This document shows, one piece after another, positions 8,123 to 15,967 of a stretch of 64,000 nucleotides of DNA. The stretch lies in assembly GCF_000373565.1 (NCBI RefSeq), contig NZ_KB891817.1, positions 16,950 to 80,949 on the forward strand, in the 5' to 3' direction. The notes beneath the pieces are model-generated. The model was not told where the DNA came from, ran no database searches, and saw only the letters and a program-made list of their open reading frames with translations. Within the stretch, counting starts at the first letter, position 1; the number at the start of each line of letters is the position of its first letter. The position numbers and the translations under genes were made by a program. Source of the stretch: Streptomyces sp. HmicA12. GTDB lineage: Bacteria > Actinomycetota > Actinomycetes > Streptomycetales > Streptomycetaceae.

Positions 8123-8640
8123 GGTACCTGTTCGCTCCCCGGCGCGACTGCTACGCGCGTGCACTGGAGAAGCTCCAGGAGTGAGGGACCCCCGCCGGAA
8201 ATCGGATCGGCGCCGAACATCGGCAGGGGCCACTCACGCGAGGTGGCGCGACTCCCCTTCACGCGCTCCCTCGCTGCTCCGACGTCGGCGCCTGGGGAAC
8301 GCGGGAGTGATCCCCAGCTGGTGCGCTTCCGTCGGAGGGGCCGGGGTCGCTTTCGTCGGCGATGCGACTCCGGCCGTCTGATCTCCGTCGGCCCGGGGAC
8401 TGGGGGCGAGAAAGAGGTACCCCCATTCTGCCCTCCAAACGCAGTGACATATGCCGGATTGTGTTCAACAGTGCTTGACGGGAGCGGAGTTGGACTTTGG
8501 CATCTGCCGCGGGCAGTGCCGCCCGGACCGATGTCCGCGCAGGTCGAACGGGACGCGTGTAGCAGACTGGCGGCACCGCGTGAGCCGTCACGCGCGTAGG
8601 GACGATGAACGGCCCTACCCCCGCAGTGAGGAGGAGCAGC
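8123..8640. other. Intergenic region before the BlaI gene
   Basis: This 518-bp stretch holds no gene I can recognise; all open frames lack family motifs. A TTGACG at 8476-8481 with a weak TGGCAT 17 bp on could be a promoter for the BlaI-type gene. The 5' UTR would then be about 130 bp. Nothing else was seen. Confidence 0.35.
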
Positions 8641-9030
8641 GTGCCGGATTCATCTCGTCCGTCCCGTCGACGCGCCCAGGGCGAGCTGGAGACCGAGGTC
8701 CTGGCCGCGTTGCGCGCGGCGGACGGCCCGGCGAACGCGGGATGGGTGCGTGACCGGATCGGAGGCGATCTCGCGTACACCACCGTGGTGACCATCCTGG
8801 CCCGGTTGCACGCCAAGGACGTGGTCACGCGCAGGCGGGAGGGGCGGTCGTTCGTGTGGACGCCCACCTCGGACGAGGCCGGGCTCGCCGCACGGAAGAT
8901 GCGCAAGGTGCTGGACGCGGGGCCGGATCGGGAAGCCGTCCTGACCAGCTTCCTCACCTCGCTGCCCGACAGCGACGAGCAGGTGCTGCGCGACCTGCTG
9001 CGCCGCGCCGACGAGGAAGCCGCCGACTGA
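8641..9030 (+). CDS. BlaI/MecI/CopY-family repressor
   Basis: A 129-residue winged-helix repressor of the penicillinase-repressor family. The HTH is in the first half (ELETEVLAALRAADGPANAGWVRDRI, then LAYTTVVTILARLHAKDVVTRRREG), with a C-terminal dimerisation region ending LRDLLRRADEE. GTG at 8641 is chosen because a GAGGAG site lies just upstream (8628-8636); the longer ATG at 8605 lacks one. The M56 metalloprotease gene starts 4 bp after its stop, the standard BlaI-BlaR1-like pairing in Streptomyces, where loss of repression depends on the protease. Confidence 0.9.
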   Translation: MPDSSRPSRRRAQGELETEVLAALRAADGPANAGWVRDRIGGDLAYTTVVTILARLHAKDVVTRRREGRSFVWTPTSDEAGLAARKMRKVLDAGPDREAVLTSFLTSLPDSDEQVLRDLLRRADEEAAD

Positions 9031-9034
9031 ACCC

Positions 9035-9973
9035 GTGGGAATCTTCGTCTTCTTGCCGCTGGTGCTGCCGCTCACGGCCTGGCCGGTGTCCCGCCTCGCG
9101 ACCCACCGGCTCCACCCGCGCACCGCGACCCGGCTCCTGACGTGGGTGGCCGCGGTCATGGCGGCCTGCAGCACACTGTGCCTGGGGCTGCTGATGGTGG
9201 TCGGCACCGCGCAGCTGCCGGGCAATCCGCTGCCCGACGGCTGGTCGGACCCCGAGGTGCGGGCCGCCGTGCCGCAGGACGAGATCGCGGGCAAGGCGGC
9301 CATCCCGGCCCTGCTCGCCGTCGTCGCCGTGGGCACACGCACGCTGTGGCGGCACTTCGCCCTGCGGCGCCGTGCCCACGAGGCACTCACCGGGCTGCCC
9401 GGCACCGAGGTCGCGGTGCTCCCCGATGCACAGCCGTACGCGTACGCGCTGCCGGGCGGGGGCGAGCGGCACGGGCGGGTCGTCGTCAGCACCGGGCTCC
9501 TCGACCGGCTCCGGCCAGGCGAGCGACGGGCCGTGTTCGCCCATGAGCGGGCCCATCTTGCGGGGCACCACCACCGGTATCTGCTGACCGTCAGGCTCGC
9601 GGCCCGCGCCAATCCCTTTCTGCGCCCGCTGAGTTCAGCCGTCACCTACACCGCCGAGCGCTGGGCCGACGAGGAGGCCGCCGCCCGGGTGGGGGACCGC
9701 AGAACCGTCGCGCGGGCCATCGGCAAGGTGGCGCTCTCCGGTGGCGCGATGCGCGGACCCGCCTTCGCGGCCTTCGCCGCGCCGGGCCCGGTCCCCCGCC
9801 GGGTCGCGGCGCTGCTCGCCCCGGCACCGTGCGCGGCCGGACGCGCGACGGTGTTCACGACCGTCGGGCTGGCCACCTGGACGGCGGGGGCCGGCGCCGC
9901 GGCCTCCGCCATGTCGTCCGCGAGCTCGGCGCTCACGCTGGCGGCCACGCTGCACGCGGCGACACCCCTGTAG
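9035..9973 (+). CDS. M56-family membrane metalloprotease
   Basis: A 312-residue integral membrane peptidase of the BlaR1/MecR1 type without a penicillin sensor domain. Hydrophobic segments occupy about 1-25, 35-60 and 90-105. The zinc motif H-E-x-x-H appears as HERAH at about residue 170, followed by a conserved AERWADEEAAARVGDR segment carrying the third ligand. Two more hydrophobic helices end the protein. GTG start at 9035, 4 bp after the BlaI-type gene, so cotranscribed. It probably cleaves that repressor or another substrate on an unknown signal. Confidence 0.88.
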   Translation: MGIFVFLPLVLPLTAWPVSRLATHRLHPRTATRLLTWVAAVMAACSTLCLGLLMVVGTAQLPGNPLPDGWSDPEVRAAVPQDEIAGKAAIPALLAVVAVGTRTLWRHFALRRRAHEALTGLPGTEVAVLPDAQPYAYALPGGGERHGRVVVSTGLLDRLRPGERRAVFAHERAHLAGHHHRYLLTVRLAARANPFLRPLSSAVTYTAERWADEEAAARVGDRRTVARAIGKVALSGGAMRGPAFAAFAAPGPVPRRVAALLAPAPCAAGRATVFTTVGLATWTAGAGAAASAMSSASSALTLAATLHAATPL

Positions 9974-9982
9974 CCGGACGGG

Positions 9983-11008
9983 TCAGGCCGTCGCCGGCGC
10001 GGCCGGGCCCACCAGTTCGGACAGCACGTCCTCCATGGTCACGAAGCCGATGACCGTGCCCTTGCCGCCGGTGACGGCGGCGAGGTGGCTGCCCTGCGCG
10101 CGCAGGGCGGTCAGGGCGTCGTCGAGCGGGGTGTCGATACGCACCCGGGTGAGCGGATGGAGCACCGCGCGCGGGAAGGGACTGTCGCGCTCGGCGGCGC
10201 CCAGGGTGTCCTTGATGTGGAGATAGCCCAGCAGCTCCCCGTGATCGCCGGTGACCGGGAAGCGGGAGAATCCCGCACCGGCCGCGACGCGCTCCAGCTC
10301 GGCGGGCGTGATCCGGTCCGTCACCGTGCGCATCCGCTGCGCAGGGACGACGATCTCGCCCACCGGCCGTGTCCCCAACTCCAGGGCGTCGCGCAGCCGT
10401 TCACCGTCGGCGGACGACAGGAGTCCCGCCTCGCTGGAGTCGAGCACCATACGGGCCAGCTGGTCGTCGGTGAAGACGGACTCGACCTCGTCCTTCGGCT
10501 CCACCTTCAGCAGCCGCAGCAGCGCGTTGGCGAAGGCGTTGATGCCGAGGACGACGGGCCCCAGGGCGCGGGTGAGGGCGACCAACGGCGGGCCGAGCAG
10601 CAGGGCGGTGCGCACCGGCGCGGCGAGCGCGATGTTCTTCGGCACCATCTCGCCGAAGAGCATGTGCGCGTAGGTCGCCGCGGTCAGCGCGATGACGAAC
10701 GAGATCGGGTGCACCATCGCGTACGGGACGTGCACGGCTTCGAAGGCCGGCTCCAGCAGGTGGGCGATCGCCGGTTCCGCGACGGCGCCGAGCACCAACG
10801 AGGAGACGGTGATGCCGAGTTGGGCCGTGGCCAGCATCGCGGAGATGTGTTCCAGGGCCCACAGCGCGGAGCGGGCCCGCTTGCTGCCCTCCTGGGCGCG
10901 CGGCTCGATCTGGCTGCGCCGCACCGAGATGAGGGAGAACTCGGCGCCGACGAAGAACGCGTTGGTGAGCAGGGTGAACGCGCCGATGGCAAGTTGCAGA
11001 ACGGTCAT
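9983..11008 (-). CDS. CNNM/HlyC-CorC-family membrane protein (CBS pair)
   Basis: A 341-residue protein with an N-terminal CNNM/DUF21 membrane domain (residues about 1-180, three to four helices, with AEFSLISVRRSQIE and the GEMVPKNIAL motif) and a cytoplasmic CBS-domain pair (about 200-335, GFSRFPVTG, GYLHIKD, GFVTMEDVLSELVG). It lacks the C-terminal CorC_HlyC domain that its upstream neighbour has. The family is linked to magnesium or cobalt efflux. Its start overlaps the stop of the upstream paralogue by 4 bp, so the two form a coupled pair and may act together. Confidence 0.9.
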   Translation of the reverse strand: MTVLQLAIGAFTLLTNAFFVGAEFSLISVRRSQIEPRAQEGSKRARSALWALEHISAMLATAQLGITVSSLVLGAVAEPAIAHLLEPAFEAVHVPYAMVHPISFVIALTAATYAHMLFGEMVPKNIALAAPVRTALLLGPPLVALTRALGPVVLGINAFANALLRLLKVEPKDEVESVFTDDQLARMVLDSSEAGLLSSADGERLRDALELGTRPVGEIVVPAQRMRTVTDRITPAELERVAAGAGFSRFPVTGDHGELLGYLHIKDTLGAAERDSPFPRAVLHPLTRVRIDTPLDDALTALRAQGSHLAAVTGGKGTVIGFVTMEDVLSELVGPAAPATA

Positions 11009-12357
11009 CGCGCGTCCTCCATGCGCTCTGCGCTGTCGCCGCCACCCGGTGCCGTGACGTCAGGTTCGGTGATGCGGACGCGGTCGGCGCGGTGGTGGTC
11101 GACGTCGAGCACGGTCAGCTCCCAGCCGTCCAGCGCGACGGTGTCGCCCGGGACGGGAATGCGGGCGAGGCGGGTCGCGACGAGCCCGGCCACGGTCTCG
11201 TACGGGCCCTCGGGCGCGGTCAGTCCTGTCGCCGCGAGCTCGTCGATGCGGACACCGCCGTCCGCCTCCCAGACGGCGCGGCCGTCCTCGGTGCGGGGTG
11301 CGGGCAGCAGGTCGGGCGGCTCGACCGGGTCGTGCTCGTCGCGGACCTCGCCCACGACCTCCTCGACGATGTCCTCCACCGTCGCCACCCCTGCGGTGCC
11401 GCCGTACTCGTCGATGACGACGGCCATCGTCCGCGTCTCGCGCAGCCGCTCGAGCAGCCGGTCGGCGGGCAGACTGTCGGGGACCAGCAGGGGCGCCGTC
11501 GCCAGCTCGGTCACCGGTGTCAGCCCGCGCTTGTCCGGTTCGAGGGCGAGGACATCGCGGATGTGGACGGTGCCGACGACCTCGTCGAGGCTGTCGCGGT
11601 AGACGGGGAAGCGGGACAGGCCGGTGGTGTGGGTGAGGTCGGCCGCGTCGGTGGCGGTGGCGTGCGCCTCCAGGGCCCGGACGTCGACGCGCGGCGTCAT
11701 CACGTTCTCCGCGGTCAGCGCGCTCAGGTGCAGGGTGCGGACGAACAGTTCGGCCGAGTCGGCCTCCAGGGCCCCTTCGGCGGCGGAGTGCCGGGCCAGC
11801 GCGACGAGCTCCTCCGGGGTGCGGGCGGAAGCCAGTTCCTCCGCGGGCTCCAGGCCGAGGCGCCGTACGACGCGGTTCGCCGTGTTGTTCAGGTGCCGGA
11901 TGAACGGGCCGAAGGCAGCGGTGAACCCGCGCTGGGGGCCCGCGACCACCTTGGCCACCGCCACCGGACGGGCGATCGCCCAGTTCTTCGGCACCAGTTC
12001 GCCGACGACCATCAGGATGACCGTGGACAGGGCCACGCCGAGCACACTGGCCACGGACGACGCGGCGCCGCCCAGGCCCAGGGCCCACAGCGGGCCGCGC
12101 AGCAGCGCGGCGAGCGACGGCTCCGCCAGCATGCCGATCACCAAGGAGGTGACGGTGATGCCGAGTTGAGCGCCGGAGAGCTGGAAGGTCAGCCGGCGGA
12201 CGGCCTTCAGTGCGCCGGACGCACCCCGCTCCCCCGCCCGCTCGGCGCGCTCCAGGTCGGACCGCTCCACGGTGGTGAGGGAGAACTCGGCCGCCACGAA
12301 CAGCGCGCAGGCGAGCGTGAGCAGCAACGCGAGCGCCAGCAGCAGCAGTTCGGTCAT
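11005..12357 (-). CDS. CNNM/HlyC-CorC-family membrane protein with transporter-associated domain
   Basis: A 450-residue paralogue of the downstream gene: CNNM/DUF21 membrane domain (AAEFSLTTVERSDLE, GELVPKNWAIARP), CBS pair (SRFPVYRDSLDEVVGTVHIRD; IDEYGGTAGVATVEDIVEEVVGE), then a CorC_HlyC domain in the last ~80 residues (GGVRIDELAATGL to TVLDVDHHRADRVRIT). Family members affect Mg2+/Co2+ homeostasis. First gene of a two-gene operon; divergent from the Spo0M gene. Confidence 0.9.
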   Translation of the reverse strand: MTELLLLALALLLTLACALFVAAEFSLTTVERSDLERAERAGERGASGALKAVRRLTFQLSGAQLGITVTSLVIGMLAEPSLAALLRGPLWALGLGGAASSVASVLGVALSTVILMVVGELVPKNWAIARPVAVAKVVAGPQRGFTAAFGPFIRHLNNTANRVVRRLGLEPAEELASARTPEELVALARHSAAEGALEADSAELFVRTLHLSALTAENVMTPRVDVRALEAHATATDAADLTHTTGLSRFPVYRDSLDEVVGTVHIRDVLALEPDKRGLTPVTELATAPLLVPDSLPADRLLERLRETRTMAVVIDEYGGTAGVATVEDIVEEVVGEVRDEHDPVEPPDLLPAPRTEDGRAVWEADGGVRIDELAATGLTAPEGPYETVAGLVATRLARIPVPGDTVALDGWELTVLDVDHHRADRVRITEPDVTAPGGGDSAERMEDAR

Positions 12358-12609
12358 CGTCGCCCCACCTCCGCCCCGCGCGCACGGTTCTCGCTGGTCA
12401 TCGGTCGGCGCGCGGCGCGCGGCCGGCTACTGGGAGGCTCACCCATCGCGGGCTGTGACTCCTTCTCGCTCGGGGGATCGGACGATCCCGGTTCGTCGAC
12501 TGGACGTATTCTTCTACGCGCCTGTAGAACGTGGATGTCCACCCGGATGTTCCCGGTGTCCGCACGGCACTCGCCACCCTCGTCCGCACAAAAGGGAGTG
12601 AACGCCTCG

Positions 12610-13605
12610 ATGGTGTTACAACGACTGCTCGGCTCGCTCGGCGTGGGCGGGCCCACCGTCGACACCGTCCTCGCCCCGGGTGCCACCGCGCCCGGCGGGA
12701 CCCTCTCCGGCCAGGTCCGCATCACGGGAGGGAGCGGGGACTTCACCGTCGAGCACATCGCCCTGGAACTCGTGGCCCGGGTCGAGGCCGAGCACGACGA
12801 TCACGGGGCCGGTGAGAGCCACGGCGTCGTGGCCTTCGACCGCTTCGTGGTCGGCGGCGGCTTCCGCCTCGCCCAAGGCGCTGAACGCAGCGTTCCGTTC
12901 ACCGTGACGCTGCCCTGGGAGACCCCGGTCACCGAGTTGCACGGACAGGACCTCGGCATCGTCCTCGGCGTGCGTACCGAACTCGAGGTGGCCGGGGCCA
13001 AGGACAAGGGGGATCTGGACCGGCTCACCGTCGGCCCGCTCCCCGTGCAGGAGGCGATCCTGGAGGCCTTCGGGCAGCTCGGCTTCGGCTTCCGGTCGGC
13101 CGACCTGGAGTACGGACGGATCGGCGGCACGGGCCGGCAACTCCCTTTCCACCAGAAGATCGAGCTGACCCCGGCCCCGCGGTACGCCCATGTCGTGAAC
13201 GAGATCGAGGTGACCTTCCTCGCCACTCCCGGCGGTATGGAAGTGGTCCTGGAGGCCGACAAGCGCGATGACTTCCGCTCCGGCGGTCACGACGCGCTCA
13301 CCCGCTTCACCGTCGCCCACGACGGCGTGCACCACCACGACCGGGTCGCGCTCGTCGACGGCTGGGTGCGTCAACTGGTGGAGCACCGTTCCTCCTACGC
13401 CGACCACGCCTCGTACGACGACACCGGCCACCGTCACGACCACGGCGAGCCCGCCGGGCACCGTTCGGGCCCCGGCATCGGGACGGCTGTCGCGGCGGGC
13501 GCCGCAGGGCTCGCGGTCGGTGTCGTCGGCGGTATGGTCGCCGCCGAAGTCGTCGACGAGGTGGGCGACTTCTTCGAGGGCGACGACGAGGACGGGGAGG
13601 ACTGA
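12610..13605 (+). CDS. Spo0M-family sporulation-control protein
   Basis: A 331-residue cytoplasmic arrestin-like beta-sandwich protein of the SpoOM family. The recognisable core is LGVGGPTVDTVL, FTVEHIALELVARVEAEH, VPFTVTLPWETPVTELHGQ, LGIVLGVRTELEVAGAKDKGD and VQEAILEAFGQLGF. The tail is His/Asp-rich, then a glycine-alanine hydrophobic stretch (VAAGAAGLAVGVVGGMVAAE) and an acidic end, so it may touch the membrane. ATG at 12610 lies 12 bp after AAGGGAG; GTG at 12598 is too close to that site. The TatA-like gene begins 2 bp after its stop. Confidence 0.9.
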   Translation: MVLQRLLGSLGVGGPTVDTVLAPGATAPGGTLSGQVRITGGSGDFTVEHIALELVARVEAEHDDHGAGESHGVVAFDRFVVGGGFRLAQGAERSVPFTVTLPWETPVTELHGQDLGIVLGVRTELEVAGAKDKGDLDRLTVGPLPVQEAILEAFGQLGFGFRSADLEYGRIGGTGRQLPFHQKIELTPAPRYAHVVNEIEVTFLATPGGMEVVLEADKRDDFRSGGHDALTRFTVAHDGVHHHDRVALVDGWVRQLVEHRSSYADHASYDDTGHRHDHGEPAGHRSGPGIGTAVAAGAAGLAVGVVGGMVAAEVVDEVGDFFEGDDEDGED

Positions 13606-13607
13606 CC

Positions 13608-13850
13608 GTGTTCGGCATCAGCGAGATCGCCATCGTTCTCATCGTCGTCATCCTCGTCATCGGCGCGAAGAAACTGCCCGAACTCGCGCGCAGCGCGGGC
13701 AAGTCGGCGCGCATCCTGAAGGCCGAGGCGAAGGCCGTCAAGGACAAGGAGGAGAACGGGCGGAGCGGCGACGATTCCCCACCGCCCCGGGTCGTCCCCG
13801 GCGAGAGCGTCCCGCCGCGCGACACCGACCAGGGCCCCCGTCCCTCCTGA
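13608..13850 (+). CDS. TatA/E-like twin-arginine translocase component
   Basis: An 80-residue protein with the TatA layout: a short N-terminus (FGISEIAIVLIVVILVIGAKKLPELA), one membrane helix, the FGxxKLP-like hinge here reading GAKKLPEL, an amphipathic helix and a Pro/Arg/Asp-rich tail. GTG start at 13608, two bases after the Spo0M stop, so translationally coupled. TatA multimers form the pore for folded-protein export. This is probably a paralogue rather than the main TatA, since no tatC is near. Confidence 0.88.
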   Translation: MFGISEIAIVLIVVILVIGAKKLPELARSAGKSARILKAEAKAVKDKEENGRSGDDSPPPRVVPGESVPPRDTDQGPRPS

Positions 13851-13945
13851 CGCACGAACGCCCGGGGTCAGCGGAGCCGGCGCCGCCCACCCCGGTACGG
13901 CGAAACACCCCGCGCATGTCGCGATCACCGTTGTAGCCTCCGCCA

Positions 13946-14536
13946 ATGACGTCTGCCGCCCTGCCGCCTCCCTCCCCCGCCGGAGCCTCGGAGTGCCTCG
14001 CGCTCACCCGCACGCTGCGCCGCAGGGGCACCGTCGTGCTCTCCGTGTTCGCGCTGGTGTGGGCCTTCGCGGGCGCCTCGGGCACCGGCCCGGCCGACGG
14101 AGCGGTCCCCCTGGCGACGGAGGCCGTGGCCGTCCTCCTCACGGTGGCGGCGCTGTTCCTCGGCCTCCGCAAGGGCGCCGCGCCCTCGCCCCGGACCGTG
14201 AACCTGCCGGCCAACTGGGCCCGCGGCGTCGGCATCATCAACGGCCTCGAGGTTCTGGCGATCTTCGCGGTGATCGCCGCGGCCAACGCCTCGGGCCGCC
14301 CCGGGCTCGTCCCCGTGGGCATCGCGCTCGTCGTCGGCCTGCACTTCTTCCCGCTGGCACGGCTCTACGACCAGGGGCAGTACCGGTGGACGGCCGCGCT
14401 GCTCTGCGCCGTCGCCGTGGCCGGACTCCTGCTGTACGCGGCCGGGGGCGCGGACACGACCGTGCGGGTCGTCGTCGGTCTGGGCGCCGCGGTGGTCCTG
14501 TGGGTCTCCGCGTTCCATCTGGCCCTGCGCGGCTGA
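13946..14536 (+). CDS. Integral membrane protein, unknown function
   Basis: A 196-residue protein with about six hydrophobic segments (around 30-45, 55-75, 90-110, 120-135, 150-165 and 172-190). The loop sequence NWARGVGIINGLEVLAIF is distinctive, but I cannot assign a family. ATG at 13946. It converges on the M1 peptidase gene with only 28 bp between the stops. Confidence 0.75.
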   Translation: MTSAALPPPSPAGASECLALTRTLRRRGTVVLSVFALVWAFAGASGTGPADGAVPLATEAVAVLLTVAALFLGLRKGAAPSPRTVNLPANWARGVGIINGLEVLAIFAVIAAANASGRPGLVPVGIALVVGLHFFPLARLYDQGQYRWTAALLCAVAVAGLLLYAAGGADTTVRVVVGLGAAVVLWVSAFHLALRG

Positions 14537-14564
14537 CGGGTGCCCCTCGCCGCCCCGCGTCCGC

Positions 14565-15896
14565 TCACGGAGCCTCGACGGGCAGGGGCGGCAACGGTGT
14601 CCGGTACACCCAGGCCTCGAACAGCGCGTCCACCGGTCCGGGCGCGAACCTCTCGACGTGCGCGGCGAACATCCGCGTGCTGACGACGCCGTGCCGGTGG
14701 ACGACGGGCCAGGCCCGGAGCATGCGGAAGAACGCGGCGTCGCCGAGTGCGCAGCGCATCGCGTGCACGGCGAGGGCGCCGCGTTCGTAGATCCGGTCGT
14801 CGAACATCGCCTTGCGGCCGGGGTCGGCCAGGCTGAGGTCCTGCGGCTCCCCCGTGAGCAAGTGGTGTGCCTGCGCGGCCAGTTCGTGGGCCCTGCGCGC
14901 TCCCGAGCGTTCCGACCAGAGCCACTCCGCGTACTTGGCGAGGCCTTCGTTGAGCCAGATGTGCCGCCAGTCGGCGACGGTGACGCTGTTGCCGAACCAT
15001 TGGTGGGCGAGCTCGTGCGCGACCATGCGCTCCGAACCGCGGGCGCCGTCCACGTGGTTGACGCCGAACAGCGACAGGCCCTGCGCCTCGACGGGGATGT
15101 CGAGTTCCTCGTCGGTGACGACGACCGCGTACTCGCCGAAGGGGTAGGGCCCGAAGAGTTCCTCGAAGAGCTCCATCATCTGCGGCTGTCGCGCGAAGTC
15201 CCGGGAGAACTGGGCCAGGAGATGGGCCGGGAAGTGCCCGGTCTGCGGCACTCCGCTGAGCCCCGGGTCGCCGAGCAGCGCCGTCTGGTACTTGCCGACG
15301 GTCAGGCCGACCAGATAGCTGGAGGTGGGCGCGGGCTGTTCGTAGAGCCAGGTGGTGGTCGAGGCCCTGGTGGTGCGGGTCAGCAGGCGGCCGCCGATCA
15401 CCACCTGGTACGCCGAGGGCGCGGTGACCGAGATCTGGTACGAGGCCTTGTCCGCGGGCCGGTCGTTGCACGGGTACCAGGACGGCGCCCCGACCGGCTG
15501 ACTGGCGACCAGCGCACCGTCGGTCAGCTCCTCCCAGCCGAGCCCGCCCCAGGGGCTGTCGACCGGCTTCGGGTTGCCCGCGTAGTGCACCTCGACGGTG
15601 AACGCGGCCCCGGCGGGCAGCACCTTCGCCGGGCGGATGCGCAGCTTGCCGCCGCGCAGCGTGTAGTGCGGGGCGCGGCCGTCGACGCGGATGCGGGCGA
15701 TACGGAAGTCGCTCAGGTTCAGCTGGAACTCGGACAGCGGGGCCCGGCCCGCGATCGCGCTGAGCCGGGCCGTGCCCGCGAGCCGGTTGGGCACCGGCCG
15801 GTAGTCCAGGTCGAGCTCGTAGCGGTGCACCCGGAAGCGGGGGTCCCCGTGGCCCGGGAAGTAGGGGTCCGGTGCCGTCGTCCGCTGATCGCTCAC
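14565..15896 (-). CDS. M1-family zinc aminopeptidase next to the Pls-type synthetase
   Basis: A 443-residue metallopeptidase with an N-terminal M1 beta-saddle and a catalytic domain. The zinc motif is HELAHQWFGN (H-E-x-x-H) with the third ligand in WLNEGLAKYAEWL 18 residues later. The exopeptidase loop reads DIPVEAQGLSLF instead of the classic GAMEN. No signal peptide is evident. It lacks the large C-terminal ERAP-like domain. GTG start at 15896, 71 bp after the synthetase stop, same strand, so cotranscribed. Polylysine producers carry an M1 aminopeptidase beside pls that degrades the polymer; this pairing supports the same role, which is inference. Confidence 0.88.
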   Translation of the reverse strand: MSDQRTTAPDPYFPGHGDPRFRVHRYELDLDYRPVPNRLAGTARLSAIAGRAPLSEFQLNLSDFRIARIRVDGRAPHYTLRGGKLRIRPAKVLPAGAAFTVEVHYAGNPKPVDSPWGGLGWEELTDGALVASQPVGAPSWYPCNDRPADKASYQISVTAPSAYQVVIGGRLLTRTTRASTTTWLYEQPAPTSSYLVGLTVGKYQTALLGDPGLSGVPQTGHFPAHLLAQFSRDFARQPQMMELFEELFGPYPFGEYAVVVTDEELDIPVEAQGLSLFGVNHVDGARGSERMVAHELAHQWFGNSVTVADWRHIWLNEGLAKYAEWLWSERSGARRAHELAAQAHHLLTGEPQDLSLADPGRKAMFDDRIYERGALAVHAMRCALGDAAFFRMLRAWPVVHRHGVVSTRMFAAHVERFAPGPVDALFEAWVYRTPLPPLPVEAP

Positions 15897-15967
15897 GCCT
15901 GGTCCGCTCCCTGCCCCGCACTCGTACGACGCGCCGCCGTGCTGTCCTGCGACGGCGGCCCGCCGTC

